64,000 nucleotides of DNA from Christiangramia oceanisediminis (GCF_022570735.2 NZ_JANCNS010000002.1:930001-994000), one strand, 5' to 3'; counted from the first letter of the stretch, positions 26,878 to 36,212 are shown. Translations and numbers: made by a program. The notes: generated by a model not told the origin, from the sequence alone.

Positions 26878-27716
26878 TTATGCTAAAGCATAGACTTCAT
26901 CAAACAGCTTTTTACCCAACCGTTCTTGTTGGCTGTAGCTTTTGTTCAATGTAATTGTGCAATACTGCGTTTAAGGCAATGTAACCCAATCAAAGATTCG
27001 GTTCCTCATTAAGCAACAAGGCTTCATAGTTTAATATTTCAATGACTTCACGAGACTTTTTGAAGGGTCGTTATTCTTGTCACTGCAGTAGTATCTGAAT
27101 AGCTTTATCCTATCCAATACAGCATTTACGAATTCTTTTGTATCAATAACTTTAAACTCTTTCATTTTATCAAGTTTCTTGGTAATAGTTTAAAACTAAT
27201 TATCCAGAAACTTATCGAATAGATGGTTCAACCTTGGTATTATCAGATGAGTGTTGTTTTTACTGTGCTTGATGGAAAACTCGATTTCTGCTTGTGAAAC
27301 GTGCAGACCGTTTGAGCACACTTCTCTATAAAATTCAAAATGTCCAGAGGTCTTTTCCCTACCATCATAAGAATTCTTAAACCGAAGCATTAGTAGTATC
27401 AAGTCCTTGTCGTTCTTGACTGTTAACTGGCTTTTCACCTCGATGATAAAGTCTGTATGAAAGGCTTATCAGTTTTATTGATGGTGAGCTTGCGGAAGTT
27501 CAGTTGTGCTTCTATTAGCATTTCTTCAGGTTTCTTGAAGAACAGTTGATTCAGAAAGTTGCCATAACTGTTAGATACCATATTGACGATTTTGCCGTTT
27601 GAGATAATATCATTTTCAAGCTCTCGTAGGGATTCCATCTGGGTTAAAGTTTTTAAGGATTTCATTTCTGATGGAATGAAGATTTCATCCTGTTGTAAAT
27701 TTCGTAAATACATCAC
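26878..27716 (-). pseudogene. Frameshifted DUF932-family gene
   Basis: Three consecutive stretches in different frames read as one protein. From 27716, an N-terminal part contains NSYGNFLNQLFFKKPEE and ends KPFIQTLSSR at a stop near 27435. The frame then shifts by one base, giving TDFIIEVKSQLTVKNDKD ... FYREVCSNGLHVSQAEIEF to a stop at 27196. A last part (EALLLNEEPNL ... VYALA, stop at 26878-26880) is broken by further stops. The GLHVS and FYREVCSN features are typical of DUF932 proteins common on Bacteroidota mobile elements. The gene is clearly dead. Confidence 0.8.
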
Positions 27717-27886
27717 TTTTGTATTTTACTTAAAAAATCTTTGAGCGGTACCCAAACGGAAGCTAAAATATCAGCTTCAAAGGAAACGGAACAAATGAGT
27801 AGTGGGAGAAGAACTTGGCTTTATGCCGTAGTTTTTTGATACTAGTATTTTACGAGTTTACCTTGCGCATATATTGTATGAAAATA

Positions 27887-27910
27887 AACCCCTCTCTATC
27901 GAAAGGGGTT
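27887..27910 (-). terminator. Terminator at the 3' end of the copper island
   Basis: Stem AACCCCT (27887-27893) with AGGGGTT (27904-27910). On the minus strand it is followed by TTTATTTT and lies 66 bases after the adaptor-protein stop, closing the minus-strand metal transcript. Confidence 0.75.
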
Positions 27911-27976
27911 ATAAAAAATTGAAAAGTATCTTAAAGGTAATCGGGACTTAACTTCTTAGAACGCTAAAGGAAAAAA

Positions 27977-29719
27977 CTATTCAATTTCCTCAATCACACT
28001 ACCGCAAGTAAGCATTGCATCACCATAATAAGGGTTGCGTATGTCCTTTTCAGCGCTTAGCCAAATTGCGCCTTTATTATTATTGGCCATAGGGCATTTC
28101 TGAACATATAGCATCGCATCAGTTCCATTTACACTCATCACAATGGGTACCAAATTTTCATTTAATATCACGAAATGTCCACGTTGATTTTCAAGAATAT
28201 CGTTCGTTGCAATGGCATCGAGCATTTCGATACTTTTCTTGACATGTGATTGTTCCATACTACCGAGACTTTTAATATCTGTGGATTTTAAAGAAGTTGA
28301 TGTTGCTTCCGCGAAAGCGGAAACCTGATTTGCATCGCCCGCTACCAAAGCATCTTTCATCCGTAAATAAGGCTTGAGCGCCATTTTAAATTGCCTCTGA
28401 AAATTCTCTGAAAATTCCATTTCCATTTCAGACATTGGCATCATTGAACTCTCTTTCTTTCCCTGATTCATCATTGATTTTTTGCCTTGTAATTGCGCTG
28501 CTGCATCTACTGTAAATGTTCCGTTGGTCACAATCTCATCGCCATTTTGTAAGCCCTCTGTAATAGTATAATTTTCGCCATTACGGTTTCCAATGGTAAC
28601 TTCACGCATTTCAAAAACGGGTTCGTTCGGATTGGTTTTCATGTAGACCAAAGAGCGTTCGCCTGTCCACATTACGGCACTTGCAGGAACTATAATAACT
28701 TGATTGTTCATCTTCATTTCTCCTTTGAGTTTACCCGTTACAAACATTCCTGGTTTAAAGAGGTTATCTGTATTTTTAAGTGTTGCTCTAACGGTAACCG
28801 TTCTCGTTGCATTGTTCAATATTGGGTCAATAAAAGAAACCGTAGCGTCAAATTCTTTATTGGCATAAGCATTGGTTACTACTTTTATTTTTTGGCCTAC
28901 TTTTAAATTTGAAATTTGATTTTCATAGGCATCAAATTCTGCCCAAATTGAATTTAAATCGCTTACTTTCAAAATAGGCTGACCTTGTTTTACATAGTCG
29001 CCTTCACGTGCCATCACTTCTGAAACCGTTCCTGAAACGGTGGCATATACAGGGAAATTATCGCGCACGTTTCCAGAGGATTCTATGGCATCAATCTGGC
29101 TTTCGGAAAGCTTCCAATTTTTCAATTTTTTTCGCACTGCCTTGTACAGTTCAGGTTGCGATTCTTTTAATGAAGCTGTTGTGAGCAATTCTTGCTGTGC
29201 AGCGACCAAATTTGGTGCATAAATGGTAGCCAGTATTTGACCACGATTTACTTTTTGGCCTTCATAATTAACATTCAAACGTTCGATACGCCCATCAAAA
29301 TAGCTTGCTTGTACAGCATTGTTTTCTTCGTTGGTGGCGATTTTGCCCGAAAGCGAAATCATTCCATCATCTTCTGACCTAGTGCCATTACCCACAATAG
29401 TAGTTTGAATGTTGGCCAGCGCCATTGCGTTCTCTGTCATTTTAATCTCATTCATTGCGAGGCCATCGGCACCAGATTCAGCAGGTATCAAATCCATTCC
29501 ACATATAGGGCAGTCGCCTGGTTCGGGCTGCATAATCTGTGGGTGCATTGAGCAGGTCCACATTTGGTTCTCTGATTCGCCAGAGTGGTCGTGGGTATCT
29601 GACATTTCAGAAACGTCCATGTTTGCACTTGCTTCACTACCGGAACGACCAAAAATGAGCCAGCCCGCCAATAGTCCTACGATTACTGCAATTGCTATAT
29701 ATAAAATGTTTTTGTTCAT
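27977..29719 (-). CDS. cusB: CusB-like efflux adaptor with metal-binding and DUF3347 domains
   Basis: I start at MNKNILYIAI (29719), giving 580 aa. The order is: signal anchor; a heavy-metal-binding YHS-like motif (CSMHPQIMQPEPGDCPICGMDL); a membrane-fusion body with barrel-sandwich and beta-barrel segments (VYATVSGTVSEVMAREGDYV); and a C-terminal DUF3347 domain that includes KCPMANNNKGAIWLSAEKDI. This is the periplasmic adaptor of a Cu/Ag RND pump whose CusA and CusC partners are at 43578-48655. The DUF3347 part is related to the free DUF3347 protein at 39943-40536. One CTTCCGCGAAAGCGG palindrome copy lies in its DUF3347 coding region. Confidence 0.93.
   Translation of the reverse strand: MNKNILYIAIAVIVGLLAGWLIFGRSGSEASANMDVSEMSDTHDHSGESENQMWTCSMHPQIMQPEPGDCPICGMDLIPAESGADGLAMNEIKMTENAMALANIQTTIVGNGTRSEDDGMISLSGKIATNEENNAVQASYFDGRIERLNVNYEGQKVNRGQILATIYAPNLVAAQQELLTTASLKESQPELYKAVRKKLKNWKLSESQIDAIESSGNVRDNFPVYATVSGTVSEVMAREGDYVKQGQPILKVSDLNSIWAEFDAYENQISNLKVGQKIKVVTNAYANKEFDATVSFIDPILNNATRTVTVRATLKNTDNLFKPGMFVTGKLKGEMKMNNQVIIVPASAVMWTGERSLVYMKTNPNEPVFEMREVTIGNRNGENYTITEGLQNGDEIVTNGTFTVDAAAQLQGKKSMMNQGKKESSMMPMSEMEMEFSENFQRQFKMALKPYLRMKDALVAGDANQVSAFAEATSTSLKSTDIKSLGSMEQSHVKKSIEMLDAIATNDILENQRGHFVILNENLVPIVMSVNGTDAMLYVQKCPMANNNKGAIWLSAEKDIRNPYYGDAMLTCGSVIEEIE
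28305..28318. repeat. Iterated palindrome, copy 1
   Basis: GCTTCCGCGAAAGC, one base off the palindrome GCTTTCGCGAAAGC, inside the adaptor gene, encoding part of ASAFAEAT. Confidence 0.6.
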
Positions 29720-29720
29720 A

Positions 29721-29821
29721 CTATGTTTCGTTTTGCAACCTATCAATCATTTGCTTTATTTCTTCAATTCCTTTCGTTGTGCTTTGATAATATCTTCGGC
29801 AAGTCTCTCTACCTCCAGATC
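29721..29821 (-). pseudogene. Fragment of a DUF305 C-terminus
   Basis: Read on the minus strand this gives DLEVERLAEDIIKAQRKE, then after a one-base frameshift IEEIKQMIDRLQNET and a stop at 29721-29723. It matches the C-terminal helix of DUF305 proteins and parallels IRVRKLADEIIKAQRREIME in the intact neighbour at 29937-30500. The 5' part is gone. It runs up to the adaptor start codon, so a second DUF305 copy was once here. Confidence 0.75.
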
Positions 29822-29866
29822 TTAAATATTGACACGCTCGATTGTCAGGATTATATGCTTTCAAAA

Positions 29867-29927
29867 GCAGTTGAGAACAGGTAATTACCTATACTAGATT
29901 TAAAGGTAGTTTACCTTTATCAACTGC
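29867..29927. repeat. Structured inverted-repeat element between DUF305 and adaptor genes
   Basis: Closing arms GCAGTTGA (29867-29874) and TCAACTGC (29920-29927) enclose a perfect palindrome AGGTAATTACCT (29879-29890) and an 8-bp hairpin TAAAGGTA / TACCTTTA (29901-29908, 29912-29919). On the minus strand it sits 10 bases after the DUF305 stop and is followed by TTTT, so it could be a terminator or processing site between the two genes. Confidence 0.6.
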
Positions 29928-29936
29928 TATCATTTT

Positions 29937-30500
29937 TTAATTTTCAATATTCTTTGTTTCTTGATCTAACTTGCCTTCAAATTTTGGCACAGGTCTATTT
30001 TGCCTTTCATTTTCTGTTTCAACAATTCCATTTTCTTTTATATCCTTAATTAACCATTCCATTTCCATTATTTCCCGGCGTTGTGCTTTTATGATTTCGT
30101 CGGCAAGTTTTCTTACCCGGATATCCTTAATTTTAGATCGTTCGCTAGTTAAAATAGCTATAGAGTGATGGGGAATCATTCCTTCCATATAATCTGTACC
30201 AGAAACCGTAACCTGACTCCTAACTAACCCGATTCCGCCTGCAATGAGTAAAACGCCTAGGCTTAATATCATTAAATTTTTATTTCGGTCTTTGTACATA
30301 TTTAGCATATATAATAGCATAATTATGACCATTGAACCACCCATAATTAGTGTCATAAAAAATCTGGTCTCACTGTACCAGAAATGATCTATAATCTGAT
30401 ACGAATGCGTGTACATTAAAAAAAACATTGCGACCATTGAAGTTGCAATCATTGCAAAGAATTTACCGTATTTTCCTTTGTTGTTATGTTTGTTTTCCAT
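29937..30500 (-). CDS. Membrane-anchored DUF305 protein
   Basis: 187 aa with three hydrophobic segments (about residues 14-30, 47-66, 75-91) and a C-terminal four-helix DUF305 domain: DYMEGMIPHHSIAILTSERS and IRVRKLADEIIKAQRREI. The His-His and Met residues of the GMIPHH motif are the probable metal ligands. Such proteins are regular companions of copper-resistance genes in Flavobacteriaceae, but their activity is unproven. A decayed duplicate C-terminus lies immediately downstream. Confidence 0.88.
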   Translation of the reverse strand: MENKHNNKGKYGKFFAMIATSMVAMFFLMYTHSYQIIDHFWYSETRFFMTLIMGGSMVIIMLLYMLNMYKDRNKNLMILSLGVLLIAGGIGLVRSQVTVSGTDYMEGMIPHHSIAILTSERSKIKDIRVRKLADEIIKAQRREIMEMEWLIKDIKENGIVETENERQNRPVPKFEGKLDQETKNIEN

Positions 30501-30549
30501 TTTATTTAAATTTAGAATTAAAGATTTAGTTAATTTGTGGTTTACATCG

Positions 30550-30624
30550 TTACAAAAAGTAAGTGAGCATTCCTACAAAATTTGTATACTGATTTTTCTT
30601 TTTGTGTTCATTTGAATTTTCCAT
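30550..30624 (-). pseudogene. Possible remnant of a DUF305-type N-terminus
   Basis: A 24-codon frame, MENSNEHKKKNQYTNFVGML..., resembles in style the N-terminus of the following DUF305 protein (MENKHNNKGKYGKFFAMIA) but stops where the first helix should continue. With the C-terminal fragment at 29721-29821 this suggests a partly deleted duplicate. Could also be a short real peptide. Confidence 0.35.
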
Positions 30625-30644
30625 AATAGTTGATTTTAAATTAA

Positions 30645-31355
30645 TTATTTACGTTTTGTTTTAATTATTTTTCTAATTGTGGGTGAACTGGTGTACCAAA
30701 GTAGAAATCCACTAAACACCGTTATCAAGCCTAAAAGCGAAAAAGCTCTTAGCACTATTGTATTAAAATTGTCTCGTCCTTGGTAGTCCATAGTATGCGT
30801 CATCCAGAGAAAATCGAACCAACGCCAATCGCGATGACGTACTGTTTGAAAAGCTCCATTTTCAATCGCCACATAGGCTTTTAAATTTGCATCGGTTTTA
30901 TATGAAATCTCATAAGCTGGTAATGGTCTTTCGCGGTACTCGTGGTGGTCGCCTACAGATTCAATCCGTTGTATTTGGTCAAATTCTAAATCGGCCAACA
31001 TATAGCGTTCTGCTACTTTGATTGCTTCTTGTTCTGTGAGTTCCTCTTTCTCTGTTCCTGTAAGTGCATTGTAAAGCACAGTCTCATTAATCCAATAATA
31101 GGGCGCATCCGCTATTTCAAGTAATTCTAATGACTTAATCGGTTGCTGAATATTCAGTTGAGAACTTCCCACTAAATCTGAAAATGCAGTTTGTTCAGGA
31201 ATCTCTTTTTTGAAATGGTCGCCGTGTATCTCATCAATATCTGTCCAGCTGAAATACATTCCGCTAATCGTCCACATCAAGAACTGAATACCTAAAAAGA
31301 TACCCAGATAGCGATGCGCCTTTCTTATTTTAAGTGCGGTTTTTCTTTTGACCAT
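30645..31355 (-). CDS. PepSY domain membrane protein
   Basis: 236 aa. An N-terminal helix (KAHRYLGIFLGIQFLMWTISGMYFSW) with the conserved H-R and SGMYFSW features of PepSY-associated transmembrane proteins is followed by a periplasmic region holding a PepSY-like unit (EQEAIKVAERYM ... YEISYKTDANLKAYVAIENG) and a C-terminal helix ending in lysine-rich sequence. Family members occur with iron or copper reductase functions; here it sits between DUF305 and DUF2911 genes of the copper island. A role in metal reduction or electron transfer is possible but not shown. Confidence 0.85.
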   Translation of the reverse strand: MVKRKTALKIRKAHRYLGIFLGIQFLMWTISGMYFSWTDIDEIHGDHFKKEIPEQTAFSDLVGSSQLNIQQPIKSLELLEIADAPYYWINETVLYNALTGTEKEELTEQEAIKVAERYMLADLEFDQIQRIESVGDHHEYRERPLPAYEISYKTDANLKAYVAIENGAFQTVRHRDWRWFDFLWMTHTMDYQGRDNFNTIVLRAFSLLGLITVFSGFLLWYTSSPTIRKIIKTKRK

Positions 31356-31356
31356 T

Positions 31357-31944
31357 TTATTTTACTTCAAAAGGAAATTCAATAAAAACCTTTTCCCAAC
31401 TCAAGCTAATTGTTCCTGAATCATCGGTAGTCTTTGTTACTTTATATTCTAAATGTTCCTGGATTTCTTCGGAAATTTTAGGGGTAACTTTAAATCGCAA
31501 CACATCATCTTTCTCGTCATATTCATCTTTGCCGTGCTGGTTCCAGTTTGTATTAAAAATAATTGTCCATTCCTCTTGATTTGGAATAACAAAAAATCCA
31601 TATTTTCCTGCCTTCAACTCTTTACCTTCAATGGTCAAATCCTTATTGGTTTCCATCCAAGTGGCCATATGGGCTCCTGCTTGCCAAACGGTATCATAAG
31701 GCAGTAAACCACCGAAAATGATTCGTTTACGAACACCTGGTGATGAATAATCAATATGAATATGTGCATCGCCCACCATCGCCATTGCGCTTGTATGCGG
31801 ACTTAGTGGTTTTTTCTTAGCAGGTTCTGCACTTGTTGAATTGTGCTCTGTTTTTTCGGTAATGGGCAATTCTTGTGCTTCCTTTGAAGTTTCTTTACAA
31901 GAGGCTAAAAGGATAATACATAATAGAATTATACTGTTTTTCAT
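31357..31944 (-). CDS. DUF2911 lipoprotein
   Basis: 195 aa. A lipoprotein signal (IILLCIILLASCKE) places the lipidated cysteine near residue 16. The mature part (VGDAHIHIDYSSPGVRKRIIFGGLLPYDTVWQAGAHMATWMET) is a clear DUF2911 domain, with TIIFNTNWNQHGKDEYD downstream. The domain binds no ligand known to me. It ends one base before the PepSY gene and is 13 bases downstream of the P-type ATPase, indicating one operon. Confidence 0.9.
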   Translation of the reverse strand: MKNSIILLCIILLASCKETSKEAQELPITEKTEHNSTSAEPAKKKPLSPHTSAMAMVGDAHIHIDYSSPGVRKRIIFGGLLPYDTVWQAGAHMATWMETNKDLTIEGKELKAGKYGFFVIPNQEEWTIIFNTNWNQHGKDEYDEKDDVLRFKVTPKISEEIQEHLEYKVTKTTDDSGTISLSWEKVFIEFPFEVK

Positions 31945-31957
31945 TATATAGGATGGT

Positions 31958-34480
31958 TTAGTTAATTGATTTTGTTCTGAGTCTAAGTGCGTTTGCTATT
32001 ACAGAAACTGAACTAAAACTCATTGCCAAAGCTGCAATCATAGGCGATAATAGAATTCCGAAAAATGGGAATAATACACCTGCCGCAATCGGTACACCCA
32101 GCGTATTGTATATCATAGCAAAAAATAGATTTTGTTTTATGTTACGCATAACTTTGTGGCTAAGGTTTCTTGCTTTTACGATACCGTGCAAATCGCCTTT
32201 TACCAAGGTTATCATCGCGCTTTCTATAGCGACATCGGTTCCTGTACCCATTGCGATACCCACATCACTTTTTGCCAGTGCTGGCGCATCGTTTATACCA
32301 TCCCCTGCCATTGCAACTACGTGACCTTTTTCTTGAAGTTTTTTAACCTCGTCCAGTTTGTTTTCAGGTAACATTCCTGCTTTGAAGTCAGCGAGATTGA
32401 GTTCGCTGGCAACTGCCTGGGCGGTGTCGTGATTATCTCCGGTAAGCATTATCACTTCAATGCCTTTGTCCTGTAATTCTTTGATTGCCTTGGCACTCGT
32501 TTCTTTTATTTTATCGCCAATAACCACATAGCCTGAAACTTCGCCATCAATGGATAAGTAGGAAACCGTTTTGCCCTGTTTTTGAAAGGATTGTGCTTCG
32601 CTCTCCATTTCAGACGATAGTGTGGCATTGGCATACTCCATCATTTTGGCATTTCCCAAATCGAGCTTCTTGCCATCAACTGTTCCTTCTACGCCTTTTC
32701 CGGTTACTGCGCTAAAGTTTTCGGTTTTTGATATTTCGACCTTCTGCTCCTTTCCGAATTTTACGGTTGCTTCGGCAAGGGGATGCTCGCTGGAACTGTT
32801 TAGGGATGCGATAAGATATAGAATTTCGCTTTTGCGAAAGCGAGATTCATCAAACGACCCAATTTTCTCAACCGTAGGTTTTCCTTCGGTAATGGTTCCT
32901 GTTTTATCCACGATAAGTGTGTCCACTTTGTCCATTTTCTCAAGAGCTTCGGCATTTTTAATCAACACACCATTTTGTGCTCCTTTACCAACACCTACCA
33001 TAACGGACATCGGCGTTGCCAATCCTAACGCACACGGACAGGCAATAATCAATACGGCAATGGCATTTACAAGGGCAAAAACATAAGCTGGCTCTGGTCC
33101 CCAAATTGCCCAGACAATAAAGGTGATGACCGCAATGATAACCACTACAGGTACAAAATATCCTGAAACGGTATCTGCCAGTTTCTGGATAGGGGCGCGA
33201 CTGCGACTGGCATCGTTTACCATATGTATGATTTGGGAAAGCAAGGTGTCGCTACCTACTTTTTCGGCTTCCATCAAGAAAGACTGGTTCCCGTTAATGG
33301 TACCGCTACTTACTTTATCATCAATAGTTTTATTAACTGGAATAGGCTCTCCCGAAATCATTGATTCATCTACGGTAGTTTCTCCTTCGGTAATTTTGCC
33401 ATCCACAGGAATTTTATCTCCTGGCTTTACTCGGAGCACATCGCCTTTTTCAATTTGGTCTATGGAAACTTCTTCTTCGTTTCCATCCACTACGCGTACT
33501 GCTTTATTGGGTGCAAGTTTCAATAATTCTTTGACTGCTGAATTGGTTTTGCTATGCGCACGGGCTTCCAAAACCTGACCCATCAAAACCAATGTGAGGA
33601 TGACAGTAGCGGCTTCAAAATACACGTGAACCGCACCAGATTCTGTTTTAAATTGTTCTGGAAAAAAATCTGGAAACAGCATCCCAAAAACACTAAAGAG
33701 CCAGGCCACGCCCGCACCAATACCAATTAGTGTGAACATATTGAGATTCCACGTTTTGATACTTCGGTAGGCACGTTCAAAGAACATCCAAGTGGCATAA
33801 AACACCACAGGAATCGATAGCCCAAATTGAATCCAGTTCCACCATTTCTGCTCCATTACATCGTATAGCGGATTGTTGGGAATCATCTCACTCATAGCGA
33901 TTAGGAAAATAGGAAGCGTAAAGGCTACTGCTATCCAAAATTTCTTGAGTAAATTCTTATAGGTCTTCTCTTCGGTAGATAAATCAGGTTCCATCGGCAC
34001 CAAATCCATACCGCATATAGGACAGCTTCCCGGCTCGTCCTTTACGATTTCAGGATGCATTGGGCAGGTCCACTGTTCACTAGTAGTTGTAGCTGACAAA
34101 TTTTGCTCTTCAACTAAATCCATTCCGCAGACTGGGCAATCTCCTGGTTTGTTATAAGTTTTATCGCCTTCGCAATGCATTGGGCAATAGAAAGTACCTG
34201 TGCCATTACCTGTCTGTTTTTCTTTTTTCGCTTTCGCAGAAGCGGAATCATCTTTATGATGATGCTCGCCTGGTTTGTGGATGCTATACGAACCACCATC
34301 TTGTTTTAGTGCTTCCTGAAATGTTTCGATAGGAATATGCGATTCCATTTCAATGGTCGCCTCTTCTTTTTCTAAATTAACCGAAGCATTGGTCACACCT
34401 TCCACTTTTGAAAGTGTCTGCTCTACGTGATTTCGACAACCGTTGCAGGTCATTCCTTGTATGTGATAGGTGTGTTTCAT
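31958..34480 (-). CDS. copA: Copper-exporting P1B-type ATPase with several metal-binding domains
   Basis: I start at MKHTYHIQGMTCNGC (34480), 840 aa; the longer frame begins upstream inside the permease gene. The N-terminus has an HMA domain (GMTCNGCRNH, residues 8-17), then two heavy-metal-binding modules (FYCPMHCEGDKTYNKPGDC; WTCPMHPEIVKDEPGSC), then the pump: transmembrane CPC motif ACPCALG near residue 482, phosphorylation site DKTGTITEG near 525, SSEHPLAEA and GDGINDAP. CPC with HMA indicates Cu+/Ag+ export. Two palindrome copies lie within the gene (32827-32842, 34229-34244), the second coding an Ala/Lys-rich linker insertion. Confidence 0.95.
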   Translation of the reverse strand: MKHTYHIQGMTCNGCRNHVEQTLSKVEGVTNASVNLEKEEATIEMESHIPIETFQEALKQDGGSYSIHKPGEHHHKDDSASAKAKKEKQTGNGTGTFYCPMHCEGDKTYNKPGDCPVCGMDLVEEQNLSATTTSEQWTCPMHPEIVKDEPGSCPICGMDLVPMEPDLSTEEKTYKNLLKKFWIAVAFTLPIFLIAMSEMIPNNPLYDVMEQKWWNWIQFGLSIPVVFYATWMFFERAYRSIKTWNLNMFTLIGIGAGVAWLFSVFGMLFPDFFPEQFKTESGAVHVYFEAATVILTLVLMGQVLEARAHSKTNSAVKELLKLAPNKAVRVVDGNEEEVSIDQIEKGDVLRVKPGDKIPVDGKITEGETTVDESMISGEPIPVNKTIDDKVSSGTINGNQSFLMEAEKVGSDTLLSQIIHMVNDASRSRAPIQKLADTVSGYFVPVVVIIAVITFIVWAIWGPEPAYVFALVNAIAVLIIACPCALGLATPMSVMVGVGKGAQNGVLIKNAEALEKMDKVDTLIVDKTGTITEGKPTVEKIGSFDESRFRKSEILYLIASLNSSSEHPLAEATVKFGKEQKVEISKTENFSAVTGKGVEGTVDGKKLDLGNAKMMEYANATLSSEMESEAQSFQKQGKTVSYLSIDGEVSGYVVIGDKIKETSAKAIKELQDKGIEVIMLTGDNHDTAQAVASELNLADFKAGMLPENKLDEVKKLQEKGHVVAMAGDGINDAPALAKSDVGIAMGTGTDVAIESAMITLVKGDLHGIVKARNLSHKVMRNIKQNLFFAMIYNTLGVPIAAGVLFPFFGILLSPMIAALAMSFSSVSVIANALRLRTKSIN
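32827..32842. repeat. Iterated palindrome, copy 2
   Basis: CGCTTTTGCGAAAGCG, one base from the perfect 16-bp palindrome, inside the copA gene (encodes part of SRFRKSEI). Confidence 0.65.
34229..34244. repeat. Iterated palindrome, copy 3
   Basis: CGCTTTCGCAGAAGCG, two bases from the palindrome, in the linker between the HMA and heavy-metal-binding domains of copA (encodes SASAKAK). Confidence 0.55.
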
Positions 34481-34482
34481 TT

Positions 34483-35709
34483 TTATTGAATTATGAATTT
34501 TACAATCAAACCACCTGCAAGCCATACATAGCAAATGAATGCTGCATATTTTAAGATGGTTTCCAGCAATTGGCTTTTTGGTGCCATCTCGCTCATAGAG
34601 TGCTCAACATCTTTCTTCTTATAAAAACCCAAGTAAATCATATAACCTGAAATTGCTAAAAAGGCGATGTTCAAAAAGAAAGTGTAGTCAATCTTGAAGT
34701 ACTCGCTATCCTGAATTTTTACCTGCGAGGGGTCTGGCAGTATACTAAGCAAGTCGAAACTATAATGTAAGGCCAGTGATGTACCAATCAAAGCCGTAAA
34801 CAGCAGGAATAATATAAACAATGACATCTTCCATCCGTAGTATTTTGCATTGATACGCAATACGGGAAAAACGACCAAGTCGCTAAAAATAAATGCCATA
34901 ACCCCTGCAAAACTTACGCCCTTACCAAAGAGTAAAGCTGCCAAAGGAATATTACCCATTGAACCGATAAACGTCAAAAACGCAGCAACCGGACCGACCA
35001 CGATATGTTCCAGAATTTCAAGAAAAGTAAAATCTGTATTGCCTTGACCACTATTGATAAACAAGGTCTGAAAAAAGGAATCGGGAACGAATGCCGCTAC
35101 AATCCCAGCGATGGTAAAGCCTACGGTTACGTCCTTCCAGACCATTTGCCATTCCATCTTATATTTTTTAGCTACACGTGCCCAGCTCTCTTCCTTCTTA
35201 ATCTGTTTTTTCCAATCCTTGGAACCGTCCATCGCATCATCCTCTTCACTTTCAAGATTTTTTCGTGTTTTCTCAATAAGCTTCTTAGGATTGATCATGC
35301 GTATCAATATCCAACAAATGAGAATTAGCAATATGCCACCTACATACTCGCCCACAACAAATTGCCATCCCAGAAAAATGGAAATGATGATTCCCAATTC
35401 TATAACCAAATTTGTAGATGCCAGTAGATACGCTATGGAAGATGAAAAACTTGCGCCTTTCTTGAAGATTGATTTAGTTCCCGCCAGCGCGGCAAAACTG
35501 CACGAGCTACTTATAAAGCCGAAAAAAGTACCCAAGAGCATACTTTTTCCTTCCTTTTCGCCCATTGCTTTTTGCATTCGTTTTTCGGTCACAAAAATCT
35601 GTATCATGCTACTGATGATATAGCCCAATATAAACGCCCATAAAGCCATCCAGAAAAATCCGGTAGTCGTATATGCGGCTTCGCCCCATTGTTTTAGGAA
35701 ATCAGTCAT
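34483..35709 (-). CDS. ArsP_1/DUF318-type permease
   Basis: 408 aa with eight or more hydrophobic segments in two repeats separated by a charged loop (about residues 140-185). FGFISSSCSFAALAGTKSIFKKG, with its SSSC motif, is the signature of the PF03773 predicted permease family, related to ArsP. It lies two bases upstream of copA on the same strand. Such permeases accompany copper ATPases in Bacteroidota; the substrate is unknown. The start overlaps nothing and is well placed. Confidence 0.85.
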   Translation of the reverse strand: MTDFLKQWGEAAYTTTGFFWMALWAFILGYIISSMIQIFVTEKRMQKAMGEKEGKSMLLGTFFGFISSSCSFAALAGTKSIFKKGASFSSSIAYLLASTNLVIELGIIISIFLGWQFVVGEYVGGILLILICWILIRMINPKKLIEKTRKNLESEEDDAMDGSKDWKKQIKKEESWARVAKKYKMEWQMVWKDVTVGFTIAGIVAAFVPDSFFQTLFINSGQGNTDFTFLEILEHIVVGPVAAFLTFIGSMGNIPLAALLFGKGVSFAGVMAFIFSDLVVFPVLRINAKYYGWKMSLFILFLLFTALIGTSLALHYSFDLLSILPDPSQVKIQDSEYFKIDYTFFLNIAFLAISGYMIYLGFYKKKDVEHSMSEMAPKSQLLETILKYAAFICYVWLAGGLIVKFIIQ

Positions 35710-35718
35710 ATATTCAAT

Positions 35719-36195
35719 TTATTTCACGTTTCTGGAAGACGAATGCATTTTTGTAATCTTCCATTTTCCATCTATTTTTTCAAGGATTGACGTTGCTACC
35801 CCTTTTTTCTTTATAGTCCGGTTATTTCTTTTATCGTCCGGATTAAGGACAATTGTATATATGTACGTTTCGGTAGTAAAGGCGTAGGGCACATCTACCT
35901 TTACATTGATTTCATAATCTGTAAATTCAAATTTTTCAAAATGACCTAATTCCGGTCCTAAATGATGCTCTATATAGTGGCTGTACGTACCCTCGACACC
36001 TCCCGATTCAAAAACCTCGGAATTCTCGGTAAATAATTCGAAAGTTCCATCGGTCGTAAGGTTTTGTATAGCACCCTTATAGGTTTTCATTACTGTAAGC
36101 ACTGCTTCTTTTTCCGTGTTTGCATCTTGTCCAAATAGTGGGCTTGTCGCTATTATGAGCAACATTACCACCGTAGTTAATTTTATTGTTTTCAT
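35719..36195 (-). CDS. Secreted NTF2-like (DUF4440-type) protein
   Basis: 158 aa. A signal peptide (TTVVMLLIIATSPLFGQDAN) is followed by an NTF2-like alpha+beta cone: EAVLTVMKTYKGAIQNLTTDGTFELF, PYAFTTETYIYTIVL and KKGVATSILEKIDGKWKITKMH. No catalytic residues are apparent. It is in the operon with permease and channel genes, spaced 9-17 bases from them. Function unknown. Confidence 0.82.
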   Translation of the reverse strand: MKTIKLTTVVMLLIIATSPLFGQDANTEKEAVLTVMKTYKGAIQNLTTDGTFELFTENSEVFESGGVEGTYSHYIEHHLGPELGHFEKFEFTDYEINVKVDVPYAFTTETYIYTIVLNPDDKRNNRTIKKKGVATSILEKIDGKWKITKMHSSSRNVK

Positions 36196-36212
36196 TCTTT
36201 AAGTTTTAAGGG

